From: Pseudomonadota bacterium
GTDB taxonomy: Bacteria > Pseudomonadota > Alphaproteobacteria > Rhodospirillales > 2-02-FULL-58-16
Assembly: GCA_022572335.1 (NCBI GenBank)
Contig: JACZWD010000002.1
Span: 1-36,002, forward strand
Reading direction: 5' to 3'
DNA: 36,002 nucleotides
Translations under genes and position numbers: made by a program
Shown: in pieces, positions 22,721-30,976 of the stretch
Layout: each line of letters begins with the position of its first letter
Numbering within the stretch: the stretch's first letter is position 1
Notes under the pieces: generated by a model
What the model was told of the DNA's origin: nothing
The model's input: the letters and a program-made list of their open reading frames with translations, nothing else
Databases searched by the model: none

Positions 22721-24172
22721 TCACGCCGCCGCCTGGGCGCTGATATAGGCCGCGAACTCCTCCGCCGGGAGGGGACGGCTGAAATAAAAGCCCTGCACCT
22801 CGTCGCACCCCCGGGAGCGCAGGAACTCCACCTGCTCCTCGGTCTCGGCGCCCTCCGCGATCACTTTCATGTTCTGGCTGTGGGCCAGGGTGATGATCGC
22901 CTCCACCAGGCCCTGGCTTTCCGTGTCCTTGCCGATATCGACGACGAAGGAACGGTCGATCTTCAGGATGTTGACGGGAAAGCGCTTGAGATAGCCGAGA
23001 GAGGAGTAGCCGGTTCCGAAATCGTCCAGGGACAGGTTGATCCCCATGGTCCTGAATTCGCTCAGGATGGCCAGGGTACGATGATCCTCTTCCATAAACA
23101 GGCTTTCGGTGATTTCCAGGGTTATGTTTTTGGGATCGGCGCCGGTCTCCTTGAGGATCCGGTGTATCATGTCCTTGAAGGAAATGTCGCGGGATTGGCG
23201 CGCCGACAGGTTGACCGACACGTGCAGCGAGGACAACCCGATGTCGCGCCACGTCTTCATCTGATCGCAGGCGGTGCGGAACACCCACTCGCCGATGGGG
23301 ACGATCATCCCCGTGTCCTCTGCCAGGGGGATGAATTCGGCGGGTGCCACGATGCCGCGCTCGGGATGGTCCCACCGGAGCAGGGCCTCCGCGCTGGTCA
23401 CCCGGCCCGTCTTCAGATCGATGATCGGCTGATAGTGGAGGATGAACTGTTCGCGTTCGATCGCGTGGCGGAGCGCGTTCTCCAGCTCCAGGTATTCGAG
23501 GGCCTCGGCATTCATCTTCGCGGTGAAGAAGCGGAAGGTATTGCGGCCGCCCTCCTTGCTTTTGTACATGGCGGTGTCGGCGTTCTTGAGCAGGGTTTCG
23601 GCGTCTTCGCCGTCGTCGGGAAAGACGGTGATGCCGAGGCTGCCGGTCACCAGCATCTCGGCGCCGTCGATGACGAAGGGCTCGGCCAGGCGCTGCAGCA
23701 ACTTGCGCCCCACCAGTTCCGTGTTATGGGTGTTGTGAAGGTCGGGCAGGATGACCGTGAACTCGTCGCCGCCGAGCCGGGCCACCGTATCCGTTTCCCG
23801 CACGCAGTCGGTCAAGCGCCGGGCGGCCTGCTGGAGCAGTTTGTCACCGGCGTTGTGGCCCAAGGTGTCGTTGACCTTTTTGAAGCGGTCCAGGTCGAAG
23901 AACAGGACGGCGACCTGGGATTTGTCCCGGCGGCCCCGGGACAGGGCATGGGACAGGCGGTCCATGAACAGCGTGCGGTTGGGAAGCTTGGTCAGGGAAT
24001 CATAATTCGCCTGCATGCGCAGCTTTTCCTCCCCCTCCCGGATGGCGCGGTTGGCGGCCTGGGTCTCCTTCAACGCCGCACGCGCCGTCTCGGCGGAGAT
24101 CCGGCCCATCTGCGACCCATAGCGGTGCAACAGGGTGTCTCGTTTTTTCCGTCGGCGACGAAAGGTGTACAT
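22721..24172 (-). CDS. GGDEF-EAL cyclic-di-GMP signalling protein
   Basis: A 483-residue protein with a short coiled-coil-like N-terminus (about 20-55), a GGDEF domain (about 60-220) and an EAL domain (about 235-480), and no membrane helix or known sensor domain. In the GGDEF domain the metal-binding Asp is present (FFDLDRFK), the signature is RLGGDEF near 131, and an RxxD inhibitory site (RETD) lies five residues before it. The EAL domain keeps AEALLRW, VNLSARQ, LEITES, DDFGTGYSSL, LKIDRSF and AEGAE, so both activities look possible. It would make or break c-di-GMP in the cytosol. The ATG at 24172 is preferred to a TTG five codons earlier. Confidence 0.95.
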   Translation of the reverse strand: MYTFRRRRKKRDTLLHRYGSQMGRISAETARAALKETQAANRAIREGEEKLRMQANYDSLTKLPNRTLFMDRLSHALSRGRRDKSQVAVLFFDLDRFKKVNDTLGHNAGDKLLQQAARRLTDCVRETDTVARLGGDEFTVILPDLHNTHNTELVGRKLLQRLAEPFVIDGAEMLVTGSLGITVFPDDGEDAETLLKNADTAMYKSKEGGRNTFRFFTAKMNAEALEYLELENALRHAIEREQFILHYQPIIDLKTGRVTSAEALLRWDHPERGIVAPAEFIPLAEDTGMIVPIGEWVFRTACDQMKTWRDIGLSSLHVSVNLSARQSRDISFKDMIHRILKETGADPKNITLEITESLFMEEDHRTLAILSEFRTMGINLSLDDFGTGYSSLGYLKRFPVNILKIDRSFVVDIGKDTESQGLVEAIITLAHSQNMKVIAEGAETEEQVEFLRSRGCDEVQGFYFSRPLPAEEFAAYISAQAAA

Positions 24173-24241
24173 GGCGCGCCTGTGCAATGACCGGCGTCGA
24201 GCAGGGCCTGAAACGCCGTCCCCTACATAGCGGACCAGGCT

Positions 24242-24256
24242 CTAACCAATAGTTAA
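24242..24256. promoter_or_regulatory. CtrA-like box upstream of the GGDEF-EAL gene
   Basis: CTAA, seven bases, TTAAC: seven of the eight consensus TTAA-N7-TTAA positions, about 70 bp upstream of the GGDEF-EAL start. It lies in the 320-bp divergent gap to the HerA-like gene. CtrA control of c-di-GMP genes is common in alphaproteobacteria, but the mismatch keeps this tentative. Confidence 0.3.
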
Positions 24257-24293
24257 CGGTTGGCCTCGATAATGGCCCTGGAAAGGCCCGGGA

Positions 24294-24336
24294 GGACGGC
24301 GCCGGACAGGACGGCGCCGGACAGGACGGCGCCGGG
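24294..24336. repeat. Three tandem copies of a 15-bp repeat
   Basis: The unit GGACGGCGCCGGACA occurs at 24294-24308 and 24309-24323, with a third copy from 24324 that matches for 13 bases. Each contains the palindrome GGCGCC. The array lies between two copies of AACGGTTGG (24255-24263 and 24349-24357). It may be a simple slippage array or a multi-site binding region for the divergent genes. The rest of the gap shows no clear promoter. Confidence 0.7.
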
Positions 24337-24492
24337 TGGGCGTTTTTCAACGGTTGGTTAACAATTCCCGTCGTAAGGTCATGTCCCTGCGCGACGCAGG
24401 CGGGAAGCGACGCACCCCTCCGCGGGGACCCCACGGGCGTGGCATCGCGGTTGAAACCCCCGGGGTCACCGGGCGAGATGGAGTACCTGAAT

Positions 24493-26097
24493 ATGGCTGA
24501 AACCGGCTGCAAGATCGGCCGCGTTGTCTCCGTTTCCGGGGCGCAGATCATCGCCCTGCTCGACGACCGCAAAAGCGGCAACGGTTCGGCGGACGTGCCG
24601 GCGACTCAGATCGGCGGTTTGGTCAAGATGCTCACCCCCGCCTCCACCGTGTACGGCATGGTCAGCGGCCTCAGCATCCCTATCCCGGCGCAGGACGAGG
24701 GCGCGAGCGAAATGAAGATCGCCGAGTTCGAAGCCATCGGTGAGTGCATGAACGACACCAACGGCGGCCCGGCCTCCTTCCGGCGCGGCGTTTCCGTTTT
24801 CCCGGAACTGGGTGACGACGTCTTCGCCACGACCCAGGAGGACCTGAGCCACGTTTACGCCCGTCCCGCGGTGCCGAGCATCGGCATCGGCACCGTCCAC
24901 CAGGACCGGTCGCTGCCCGCGTTCCTGCTCACCGACGATCTGTTGGGCAAGCATTTCGCCATCCTCGGCACCACCGGGTCGGGAAAGTCCTGCGCCGTTG
25001 CCCTGATCCTGCACGCGCTCCTGGAGCAGAATCCCAACGCCCACGTGGTGGTGCTCGACCCCCACAATGAATACGCCCATGCCTTCGGGGACATGGCCGA
25101 GGTCATCGACCCCGACACCCTGGAGCTCCCCTACTGGCTGCTCACCCTGGAGGAATTGGCGGAGGTCGCGCTGAGCAGCAAGGGCGACGAAAGGGCGGCC
25201 GACACCGCGGTCCTCAGCGAACTCATTCAGAAATGCAAACAGGAATTCCCCGGCAACGCGGACATCGCCGAGACCCTGACCGTGGACACGCCGGTCCCCT
25301 ACAGGCTGGGTGATTTCACCCGGCTTATCAACGAAGCCATGGGCAAGCTGGGGGGTAAGCCCGAGGCCCTGGCGCCGTACCAGCGGCTCAAGGCCCGGTT
25401 GGAGACCCTGGAGACGGACAGGCGTTTCGCCTTCATGTTCGAGGGCCTGAATGTGCGGGACAACATGGCGAAAGTCCTTTCGCGCATCTTCCGGGTGCCG
25501 GTGTCCGGCAAGCCCATCTCAATCATAAACCTGTCCGGCGTGCCTTCGGAGATCCTGAACGTGGTGGTTTCGGTGTTGTGCCGGATGACCTTCGACCTGG
25601 CGCTGTGGAGCGACGGCGCCGTGCCGACCCTCCTGGTGTGCGAGGAGGCGCACCGCTATGCGCCACAGGACATCGCGCTTGGCTTCGAGCCCACCAAGAG
25701 GGCCCTGTCGCGCATCGCCAAGGAGGGCCGCAAGTACGGGGTGTCCCTGTGCGTGGTGAGCCAGCGGCCCTCGGAGCTGGCCACCGACATCCTTTCCCAG
25801 TGCAACACGATTTTCGCGCTCCGCCTGAGCAACCAGAAGGACCAGGAGTTCGTGCAGAGCGCGATGTCGGAATGCACCGTCGGCCTCATCGACTCCCTGC
25901 CCTCGCTTCTCAACACCGAGGCCATCGTGGTCGGCGAAGGAGTCTCGGTGCCCATGCGCATGTGCTTCAACGATCTGCCCGAGGCGCGGCGGCCCTTGAG
26001 CGGAACCGCCGGGTTCTCGGCCGCCTGGCAGGAAGATCAGCAATCGGATACCTTCCTCGAGGAGATCGTCGCCCGCTGGCGCCGCCAGCGGCGGTAA
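24493..26097 (+). CDS. HerA-type ATP-binding protein (DUF87)
   Basis: A 534-residue HerA/FtsK-superfamily ATPase. An N-terminal beta-barrel (HAS-barrel-like, about 1-110: IGRVVSVSGAQIIALLDD) precedes the motor with Walker A GTTGSGKS near 158, Walker B LLVCEEAHRY near 379, and the downstream SQRPSELATDILSQCNT and FALRLSN segments typical of HerA. HerA forms hexameric rings that move DNA, in archaea with the NurA nuclease; no nurA is adjacent here, and bacterial members also occur in defence loci. The ATG at 24493 is preferred because GGAG lies nine bases upstream; an ATG at 24478 and a GTG at 24439 are alternatives. It stands alone in its transcription unit, with no defence gene nearby. Confidence 0.88.
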   Translation: MAETGCKIGRVVSVSGAQIIALLDDRKSGNGSADVPATQIGGLVKMLTPASTVYGMVSGLSIPIPAQDEGASEMKIAEFEAIGECMNDTNGGPASFRRGVSVFPELGDDVFATTQEDLSHVYARPAVPSIGIGTVHQDRSLPAFLLTDDLLGKHFAILGTTGSGKSCAVALILHALLEQNPNAHVVVLDPHNEYAHAFGDMAEVIDPDTLELPYWLLTLEELAEVALSSKGDERAADTAVLSELIQKCKQEFPGNADIAETLTVDTPVPYRLGDFTRLINEAMGKLGGKPEALAPYQRLKARLETLETDRRFAFMFEGLNVRDNMAKVLSRIFRVPVSGKPISIINLSGVPSEILNVVVSVLCRMTFDLALWSDGAVPTLLVCEEAHRYAPQDIALGFEPTKRALSRIAKEGRKYGVSLCVVSQRPSELATDILSQCNTIFALRLSNQKDQEFVQSAMSECTVGLIDSLPSLLNTEAIVVGEGVSVPMRMCFNDLPEARRPLSGTAGFSAAWQEDQQSDTFLEEIVARWRRQRR

Positions 26098-26251
26098 TCC
26101 GAACGCGACCAAACGCCTGTCCCGGCCATCCGCGCACGCACCACGGGCGCGTTTCGCCGTCGCCGCCCCGCAAACCGTGACCGGGGAAAGCCCCCCAACA
26201 TCCGGGTTGACTCGGGGACCGGCCTGGGCAGGGTCTTTGGCGGGGGGAGAA

Positions 26252-26710
26252 ATGCCGCGTACCTATCCCGATCGCCCCTTCGTCGGCGTCGGCGTGGTCG
26301 TCTGGCGCGACGACGAGGTGCTTTTGATCCGCCGCGCCAAACCGCCGCGCCAGGGGGAGTGGAGCCTGCCCGGCGGCGCCCAGAAACTGGGCGAGACCGT
26401 CTTCGACGCGGCCCGGCGGGAGGTGCTGGAGGAAACCGGGCTCACCATCGACGTCCTCGGCCTCGTGGACGTGGTGGATTCCATCCAGCGGGACGACACG
26501 GGACGGGTCCGCTATCATTACACCCTGGTCGACGTGTTCGCGGCCTGGCGGGCCGGCGAGGCGACGGCGGGCGACGACGCCGCCGAGGCCGCCTGGGTCG
26601 GCCTTGACGCGTTGCCGCCCTTGTGGTCGGAGACGGAACGCGTCATCCGCCTCGCCCATGAGAAGTGGACGGCGCTTGGGGTGGACCATCAAAAGGGTTT
26701 CCAGCGCTGA
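26252..26710 (+). CDS. Nudix hydrolase
   Basis: A 152-residue Nudix enzyme. The complete Nudix box runs from G42 through E48 to R56-E-V-L-E-E-T-G63 (GGAQKLGETVFDAAR then REVLEETGL), with all catalytic acidic residues present. The N-terminal segment PFVGVGVVVWRDDEVLLIRR is the usual first strand pair. The overall pattern (SLPGGAQKLGE, short C-terminus with WVGLDALPPL) resembles ADP-ribose/ADP-sugar or phosphorylated-coumarin-type housekeeping members, but the substrate cannot be decided. The ATG at 26252 directly follows GGGGGGAGAA; the open frame extends 25 codons upstream without similarity. It lies 154 bp after the HerA-type gene. Confidence 0.93.
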   Translation: MPRTYPDRPFVGVGVVVWRDDEVLLIRRAKPPRQGEWSLPGGAQKLGETVFDAARREVLEETGLTIDVLGLVDVVDSIQRDDTGRVRYHYTLVDVFAAWRAGEATAGDDAAEAAWVGLDALPPLWSETERVIRLAHEKWTALGVDHQKGFQR

Positions 26711-26739
26711 AACCCGGGCGCCGGCGGCGGCGCCCTTCC

Positions 26740-27696
26740 TTACCGCGCGTCGATCACCCAGGTCTTGCGCATGGCCTCGGCGACCGGCCGGAACAACGGG
26801 AACAAGCCGTCGGGTGCCGTATAGGACCACACGTGGACCACGGTTCCGGCGGGCCTGGGAACGACCACGGTCCACTGCCTGAACCGCTGGCCCCGTTCCG
26901 TGTAGGCGACCAGGAACTGGTGTCCCTGCAATCGCAAGCCTTTGTTCTCGTACGTGATGGGCCCCTCGCCGAAGTAGCCCACGTCGGTGGCGCCGGCGGC
27001 CCATTGGGACTTCAGGTCGGAGACCACGGCGGCGGCGGCCTGTCCGGAATCTCTGGCCGAGGGCGGCTCGACGTTCTGGATGCTGACCACGGCGTAGAAC
27101 GCTTCCGTCCCCTGCCTGCCGCTGAACGTCACCGTGTGCGCGGACGGCCTGGCGACGATCCACTGACGCGGATAATCGATGGAAAAGCCGAATTCCGGGT
27201 CGGCGAAACGCCGCGCGGCGGCGAGCGGCGGCGGCACGGCGGCACCCGGCGCAACGGGAGGACGCGCCGGTGCGGCCGGTGGCGGAGGACCGGGCCGCAC
27301 CGCCACCTCGGCGGCGGCGGGACGGAAGCTGGCGAGGACGCGGTCGAACACCGCCACCAAGCCGTCGAAGGCCCCGGGCGGGGCGATGAACATGAAGACG
27401 AAATCGGTTTCCCGCCCCCGCGCAACGACCACCCGCGTGCGTATGCCGGTGCCCTCATAGGGCACGGCGCGGGCGGGCAGGCCGCCGACGGTGATCGACC
27501 CTTCCTCCACCTTCCGCGACCAGGGTTTTCCGTCGCCCAGATAGGTGGCCTCCAGCCTGGCCGTCATGCCCATGAGGCTCACGTCGGCGTTGACGGCTCC
27601 CGTCTGCACGTTGATGACGTACCCGCTCGGCGACTGAATGACGACATCGAACTTCTTCCCCTTTTCGATCACCCGCGCCCACGGCGGCACGCGCAA
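26740..27696 (-). CDS. Secreted protein with two PsbP/Mog1-like domains, start uncertain
   Basis: A 318-residue frame with a TTG start. Two similar modules are visible: about 15-120 (SPSGYVINVQTGAV to FDRVLASFRP) and about 165-315 (FADPEFGFSIDYPRQWIVAR to FRPVAEAMRKTWVI), joined by a Pro/Ala linker at about 125-160. The second resembles PsbP/DcrB/Mog1-type alpha-beta domains, often found in periplasmic proteins and lipoproteins. The TTG has no ribosome site. Instead an ATG at 27748, in another frame, follows GGAGG by five bases and encodes a signal-peptide-like MRRAVAGRLAAALVHSAIARAA. A one-base shift between about 27660 and 27700 would join them, so this is either a sequencing error or a recent frameshift. 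Function unknown. Confidence 0.7.
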   Translation of the reverse strand: MRVPPWARVIEKGKKFDVVIQSPSGYVINVQTGAVNADVSLMGMTARLEATYLGDGKPWSRKVEEGSITVGGLPARAVPYEGTGIRTRVVVARGRETDFVFMFIAPPGAFDGLVAVFDRVLASFRPAAAEVAVRPGPPPPAAPARPPVAPGAAVPPPLAAARRFADPEFGFSIDYPRQWIVARPSAHTVTFSGRQGTEAFYAVVSIQNVEPPSARDSGQAAAAVVSDLKSQWAAGATDVGYFGEGPITYENKGLRLQGHQFLVAYTERGQRFRQWTVVVPRPAGTVVHVWSYTAPDGLFPLFRPVAEAMRKTWVIDAR

Positions 27697-27915
27697 TGGC
27701 GGAATGAACCAGCGCCGCGGCCAAACGGCCCGCCACTGCTCGGCGCATGGGAACCTCCGTTTTTCGATGCCGCTTCCACCAAAAGGCTATCACGGGCAGC
27801 GACGGGTACGCAGCCCTTCTGAAGCGCGGAACACGCCCCGGCCCAACAGACATTCGTTTCGGCGGCGAAACTCCGTTATCATGGCTGCCCTGAAAGAGTG
27901 CCTGAAGGTCGTTCC

Positions 27916-28440
27916 ATGGCTACCACGGCGTTGATCTCCATCCTTTGTCCCGACCGCATCGGACTCGTGGCGGCGATCGCCGGCCGGCTGTTCGATCTGG
28001 GCGGGAATCTGGCCGACACCACGTTTGCGGTGCTCGGAGGCGGCGCCGAGTTCACGGCGGTGTGCGAGTTTCCCGAGGGCGTTGCACCGGAAACGATCGA
28101 GGCCGAGCTTCGCGGCCTGCCCGAGCTCGAGGGCGCCGACGTCACGGTTTCCTCTTTCGACCTGGCGCCGGTGCATGGGCCGTTGGGCCACGTCACGCAC
28201 CGGATCACCGTCAGCGGCGGTGACCGCCCGGGATTGATCGCCCGCCTGTGCGAAGTCTTCGTCCAGTTCGAGGCCAACATCGTCCGTCTGAACGCGGAGA
28301 GAATCCCCGGGCCGCACAACGACGAGTACGTGGTGAACGTTGCGATCTCGATTCCCGACGCGAGCGCCCGCTCCTGCCTTGCGACCGTCACCAATACGGC
28401 GGGCGAGCTGGGCCTGTCGTGCCATTGGGAAGAGGTCTAG
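27916..28440 (+). CDS. Double-ACT-domain protein, GcvR-like
   Basis: A 174-residue protein made of two ACT domains, about 1-85 (ALISILCPDRIGLVAAIAGR) and about 92-174 (HRITVSGGDRPGLIARLCEV), each with the DRxGL motif of amino-acid-sensing ACT folds. The arrangement is that of GcvR, the glycine-cleavage-system regulator that binds GcvA in enterobacteria; no gcvA or gcv genes are here, so the role may differ. The ATG at 27916 is chosen because AAGG lies about eight bases upstream; a GTG six codons earlier is possible. It diverges from the secreted two-domain gene. Confidence 0.88.
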   Translation: MATTALISILCPDRIGLVAAIAGRLFDLGGNLADTTFAVLGGGAEFTAVCEFPEGVAPETIEAELRGLPELEGADVTVSSFDLAPVHGPLGHVTHRITVSGGDRPGLIARLCEVFVQFEANIVRLNAERIPGPHNDEYVVNVAISIPDASARSCLATVTNTAGELGLSCHWEEV

Positions 28441-28844
28441 GGACCGCCGTTCGGGAATATTGGTATACGGCCCGGCGTGTCCGCTCCGCCGGCGAAAGAG
28501 GGGCCGAAACCTATCCGTTGGTACAAGTGTCCTGTCCCAGAGATTCGTGCACTATACGATCGTTTTTCCCGTTTCCCCGGCAGGAGGGGACGCGGCGGCG
28601 ATGCGGCGCCATCGGCAAGCGTTCCCGACGCCCCGAGGGGGCGGGTAAAAGACGTCATCGGGCGCGGGCTTTGCGCCGAGGTGGCGTGGCGCGGGAAAGA
28701 CCACGGGGGGCTCAGGTTCACCGGCAGGCCCCACGAGGTCGCAGAGACCATGGCCGGACTCCTGCCCTGGGCCGTCCTTGACCCCGCCCTGTATTATTAG
28801 TGAGGGACTCGTGAGGAGCCCCGGCGGGGCGGGCAAAACCGCCC
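28441..28844. other. 404-bp stretch without a confident gene
   Basis: Between the GcvR-like gene and the converging PAS-GGDEF-EAL gene. A plus-strand frame from a GTG at 28477 to 28800 encodes 107 residues (for example GPKPIRWYKCPVPEIRALYD), but it has no ribosome site, no recognisable domain and a high Arg/Gly content, so I do not call it a gene. On the minus strand just past the stop at 28845, GGGCGG and CCGCCC enclose a six-base loop, a possible terminator stem without a T-run. Confidence 0.4.
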
Positions 28845-30590
28845 TCAGGCGCATTGCAGTAAATTTTCCTTGAGAAATCCGGTCATCTCTTCCGCCGGCA
28901 TGGGCGGACTGAAGAGATGGCCCTGCATTTCGTCGCACCGGTACTCGCGCAGGATGGAAAGCTGCTCCGCGGTCTCCACCCCCTCGGCGATGACCTTCCG
29001 GTTGAGGCTGTGCCCGATGGTGATGATCGCCTTGATGAGCTCCACGTCGTCCGGGTCGGTGGCGAGGTCGGCAATGAAGGAACGGTCGATCTTGATGGTG
29101 TCGATGGGAAAGCGCTTGAGGTAGCTCAGCGAGGAATACCCGGTGCCGAAGTCGTCCATGGACAGCCGGATGCCCATCTCGTGCAATGCGCCGAGGGCGC
29201 GCACGCTTTTCGCCGTGTCCGCCATCAGCATGCTTTCCGTGATCTCCAGCTCCAGGCCGGCGGCGTCGACGCCGGTTTCCCGCAGTACCTTGCCGACGAC
29301 GGACACGAAGGACGATTCGCGGAGCTGGCGGGCGGACAAATTGACGGCGACGCACATTGGCGGCATCCCGGCTTCGTACCACGCCTTGTGCTGGAGGCAC
29401 GCGGTCCTGATGGCCCATTCGCCCACCTCCACGATCTGGGCGGTCTCCTCCAGGACGGGAATGAACTGAGCGGGCGGCACCCGGCCCAGGGCGGCGGAGT
29501 CCCAGCGCATCAACGCTTCGACGCCCGTGATACGGCCGCTGAGGATATTCACCTTGGGCTGGTAGTGGAGGGTGAATTCACCCCGCTCCAGGGCCTTGCC
29601 CAGGCCGTTCCTGATGACCAGGCGTTGCCGGAACTCCTCGTTCAGGGCGCTGGTGAAGGACTGGTAGTTGGCGCGCCCCTCGTTCTTGGCGCGATCCATG
29701 GCGGTATCGGCGTTCTTCAGCAGATCGCCGGCGTCGGTCGCATCGTCCGGGTAGACGGTGATGCCGATGCTGGCCGAGACCCATTCCTCGTGGCCCTCCA
29801 GATCGAACGGCCGGGCAAGGGAATCGAGGGCGCGCTGGGCCAGGCGGGAGATGTGCCGGGCGTCCTTCAGGTTGGGCATGATGATGGTGAACTCGTCGCC
29901 GCCCAGCCGCGCCACCGTGTCGCTGGCGCGCGCGCAGGCATCCAGGCGCGCCGACGCCTCCTTGAGCAACAGATCGCCGAACGCGTGGCCCAGGGTGTCG
30001 TTGATCAGCTTGAACCGATCCAGGTTGATGAATAAAAGCCCCAGTTTCGTGCCCGTGCGATTCGCCTGGGCCAGGGCCTGGTCCAGGCGGTCGAGGAACA
30101 GGAACCGGTTGGGCAGCCCGGTGAGGGTATCGTAGTTGGCTTGGTAGTGGATGCGCTCTTCATCCTCCTTGTGCCGGGTGATGTCCGCGGTCACGGCGAC
30201 GTACCGCTCGACCTCGCCCCTGTCCCCGGTAATGGCCGAAACGGTCAGGCTTTCGGCGTAGTCGTCGCCGGTCTTGCGTTTGCTCCACACCTCTCCCTGC
30301 CACGTACCATGCGTCTTCAAGACCTTCAGCATCGCGGCGTGCCGGCCGCCCTTCTTCTTCAGGGCGGCGTGGAAGGGCGGGCGCTTGCCCATGACATCGA
30401 CCAGGGGGTAGCCGGTGATGGCCGTGAACGCCGGGTTGACGGCGGTCACCCGGAACCTCGCATCCATGATGACCACGGCCTCGCGCATGGTGTCCATCAC
30501 CTTGGCGGACACCTGCAGCATCTCGGCGCTGCACGTCGCCGGGCGCGGCGGGCTCGTCCCGGCGGACCTTTTCAGAGCCAGAATAGCCAT
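28845..30590 (-). CDS. PAS-GGDEF-EAL cyclic-di-GMP signalling protein
   Basis: A 581-residue cytosolic protein: a PAS domain (about 30-145, with VVIMDARFRVTAVNPAFTAITGY and the PAC-like VTADITRHKEDEE), a GGDEF domain (about 155-320, RLGGDEF near 226, RASD inhibitory site before it) and an EAL domain (about 330-580). The EAL motifs are complete: VEALMRW, VNLSARQ, LEITES, DDFGTGYSSL, IKIDRSF, AEGVE. In the GGDEF domain the first metal-binding Asp is Asn (FINLDRFK), so cyclase activity may be weak and the protein mainly a phosphodiesterase. The ATG at 30590 is used; 62 earlier open codons are basic and unlike the family. A ligand for the PAS domain is not evident. Confidence 0.94.
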   Translation of the reverse strand: MAILALKRSAGTSPPRPATCSAEMLQVSAKVMDTMREAVVIMDARFRVTAVNPAFTAITGYPLVDVMGKRPPFHAALKKKGGRHAAMLKVLKTHGTWQGEVWSKRKTGDDYAESLTVSAITGDRGEVERYVAVTADITRHKEDEERIHYQANYDTLTGLPNRFLFLDRLDQALAQANRTGTKLGLLFINLDRFKLINDTLGHAFGDLLLKEASARLDACARASDTVARLGGDEFTIIMPNLKDARHISRLAQRALDSLARPFDLEGHEEWVSASIGITVYPDDATDAGDLLKNADTAMDRAKNEGRANYQSFTSALNEEFRQRLVIRNGLGKALERGEFTLHYQPKVNILSGRITGVEALMRWDSAALGRVPPAQFIPVLEETAQIVEVGEWAIRTACLQHKAWYEAGMPPMCVAVNLSARQLRESSFVSVVGKVLRETGVDAAGLELEITESMLMADTAKSVRALGALHEMGIRLSMDDFGTGYSSLSYLKRFPIDTIKIDRSFIADLATDPDDVELIKAIITIGHSLNRKVIAEGVETAEQLSILREYRCDEMQGHLFSPPMPAEEMTGFLKENLLQCA

Positions 30591-30726
30591 CACGGGTCCC
30601 GTGTCTCCACGTCCCGGCCAGCCGGGAGGGCGCGCCCGGCGGCGGCCCACGGATTCTTTCCGTGCGTCATCCCCTCCCCCTGCGACGCCATGGGTACGCC
30701 CGAGGTGGCGGGCAAAGCCGGCCTGA

Positions 30727-30784
30727 ACTACAGTATTTTGCGGGGTATACCATAAATTGTAGTATCTCTTCCCCAACCTACTAC
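30727..30784. promoter_or_regulatory. Three mutually complementary arms upstream of the PAS-GGDEF-EAL gene
   Basis: ACTACA (30727-30732), TGTAGTA (30758-30764) and TACTAC (30779-30784) can pair as first with second or second with third, in an AT-rich patch about 140-195 bp before the start. This could be a pair of operators or alternative hairpins in a leader. The rest of the 386-bp gap to tusA holds a terminator-like hairpin and nothing else that I can name. Confidence 0.35.
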
Positions 30785-30892
30785 TTTTAGCCTGCCAAAA
30801 GGCGCACCCGGGGGCAAGGCCCGCGCCGGATCGGTGCCGGCCGTTTCCTGTCCGCCACCGCCTTTCCCCATAACAACAAAATATGAATAAAT

Positions 30893-30921
30893 GAAAAACG
30901 GCGCGCCCCGGGCGTCCGGGG
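30893..30921 (-). terminator. Probable terminator of tusA
   Basis: On the minus strand, 55 bp past the tusA stop, CCCCGG and CCGGGG enclose ACGC, and a further seven bases lead to TTTTTCATTT. The gap before the T-run makes it imperfect. Confidence 0.4.
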
Positions 30922-30976
30922 AATCCGGCCGCCTGTACGGATTCGACACCGACCCGGCGGGGTGACCACGGAATCG

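Noticed and set aside
24294..24336. Tandem 15-bp repeats as a mini CRISPR array
   Set aside because: The copies are directly adjacent with no spacers, and there are no cas genes.
24493..26710. HerA-type ATPase plus Nudix as a two-gene defence system
   Set aside because: There is a 154-bp gap, the Nudix protein looks like a housekeeping type, and no partner nuclease is present; co-location alone is too weak.
28477..28800. Possible 107-residue gene after the GcvR-like gene
   Set aside because: GTG start without ribosome site, no known domain and shadow-like composition; kept only as a note on the gene-poor stretch.
30785..30860. Possible sigma-54 promoter (TTGGCAGG) before the PAS-GGDEF-EAL gene
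   Set aside because: The -12 GC element is not at the required spacing.
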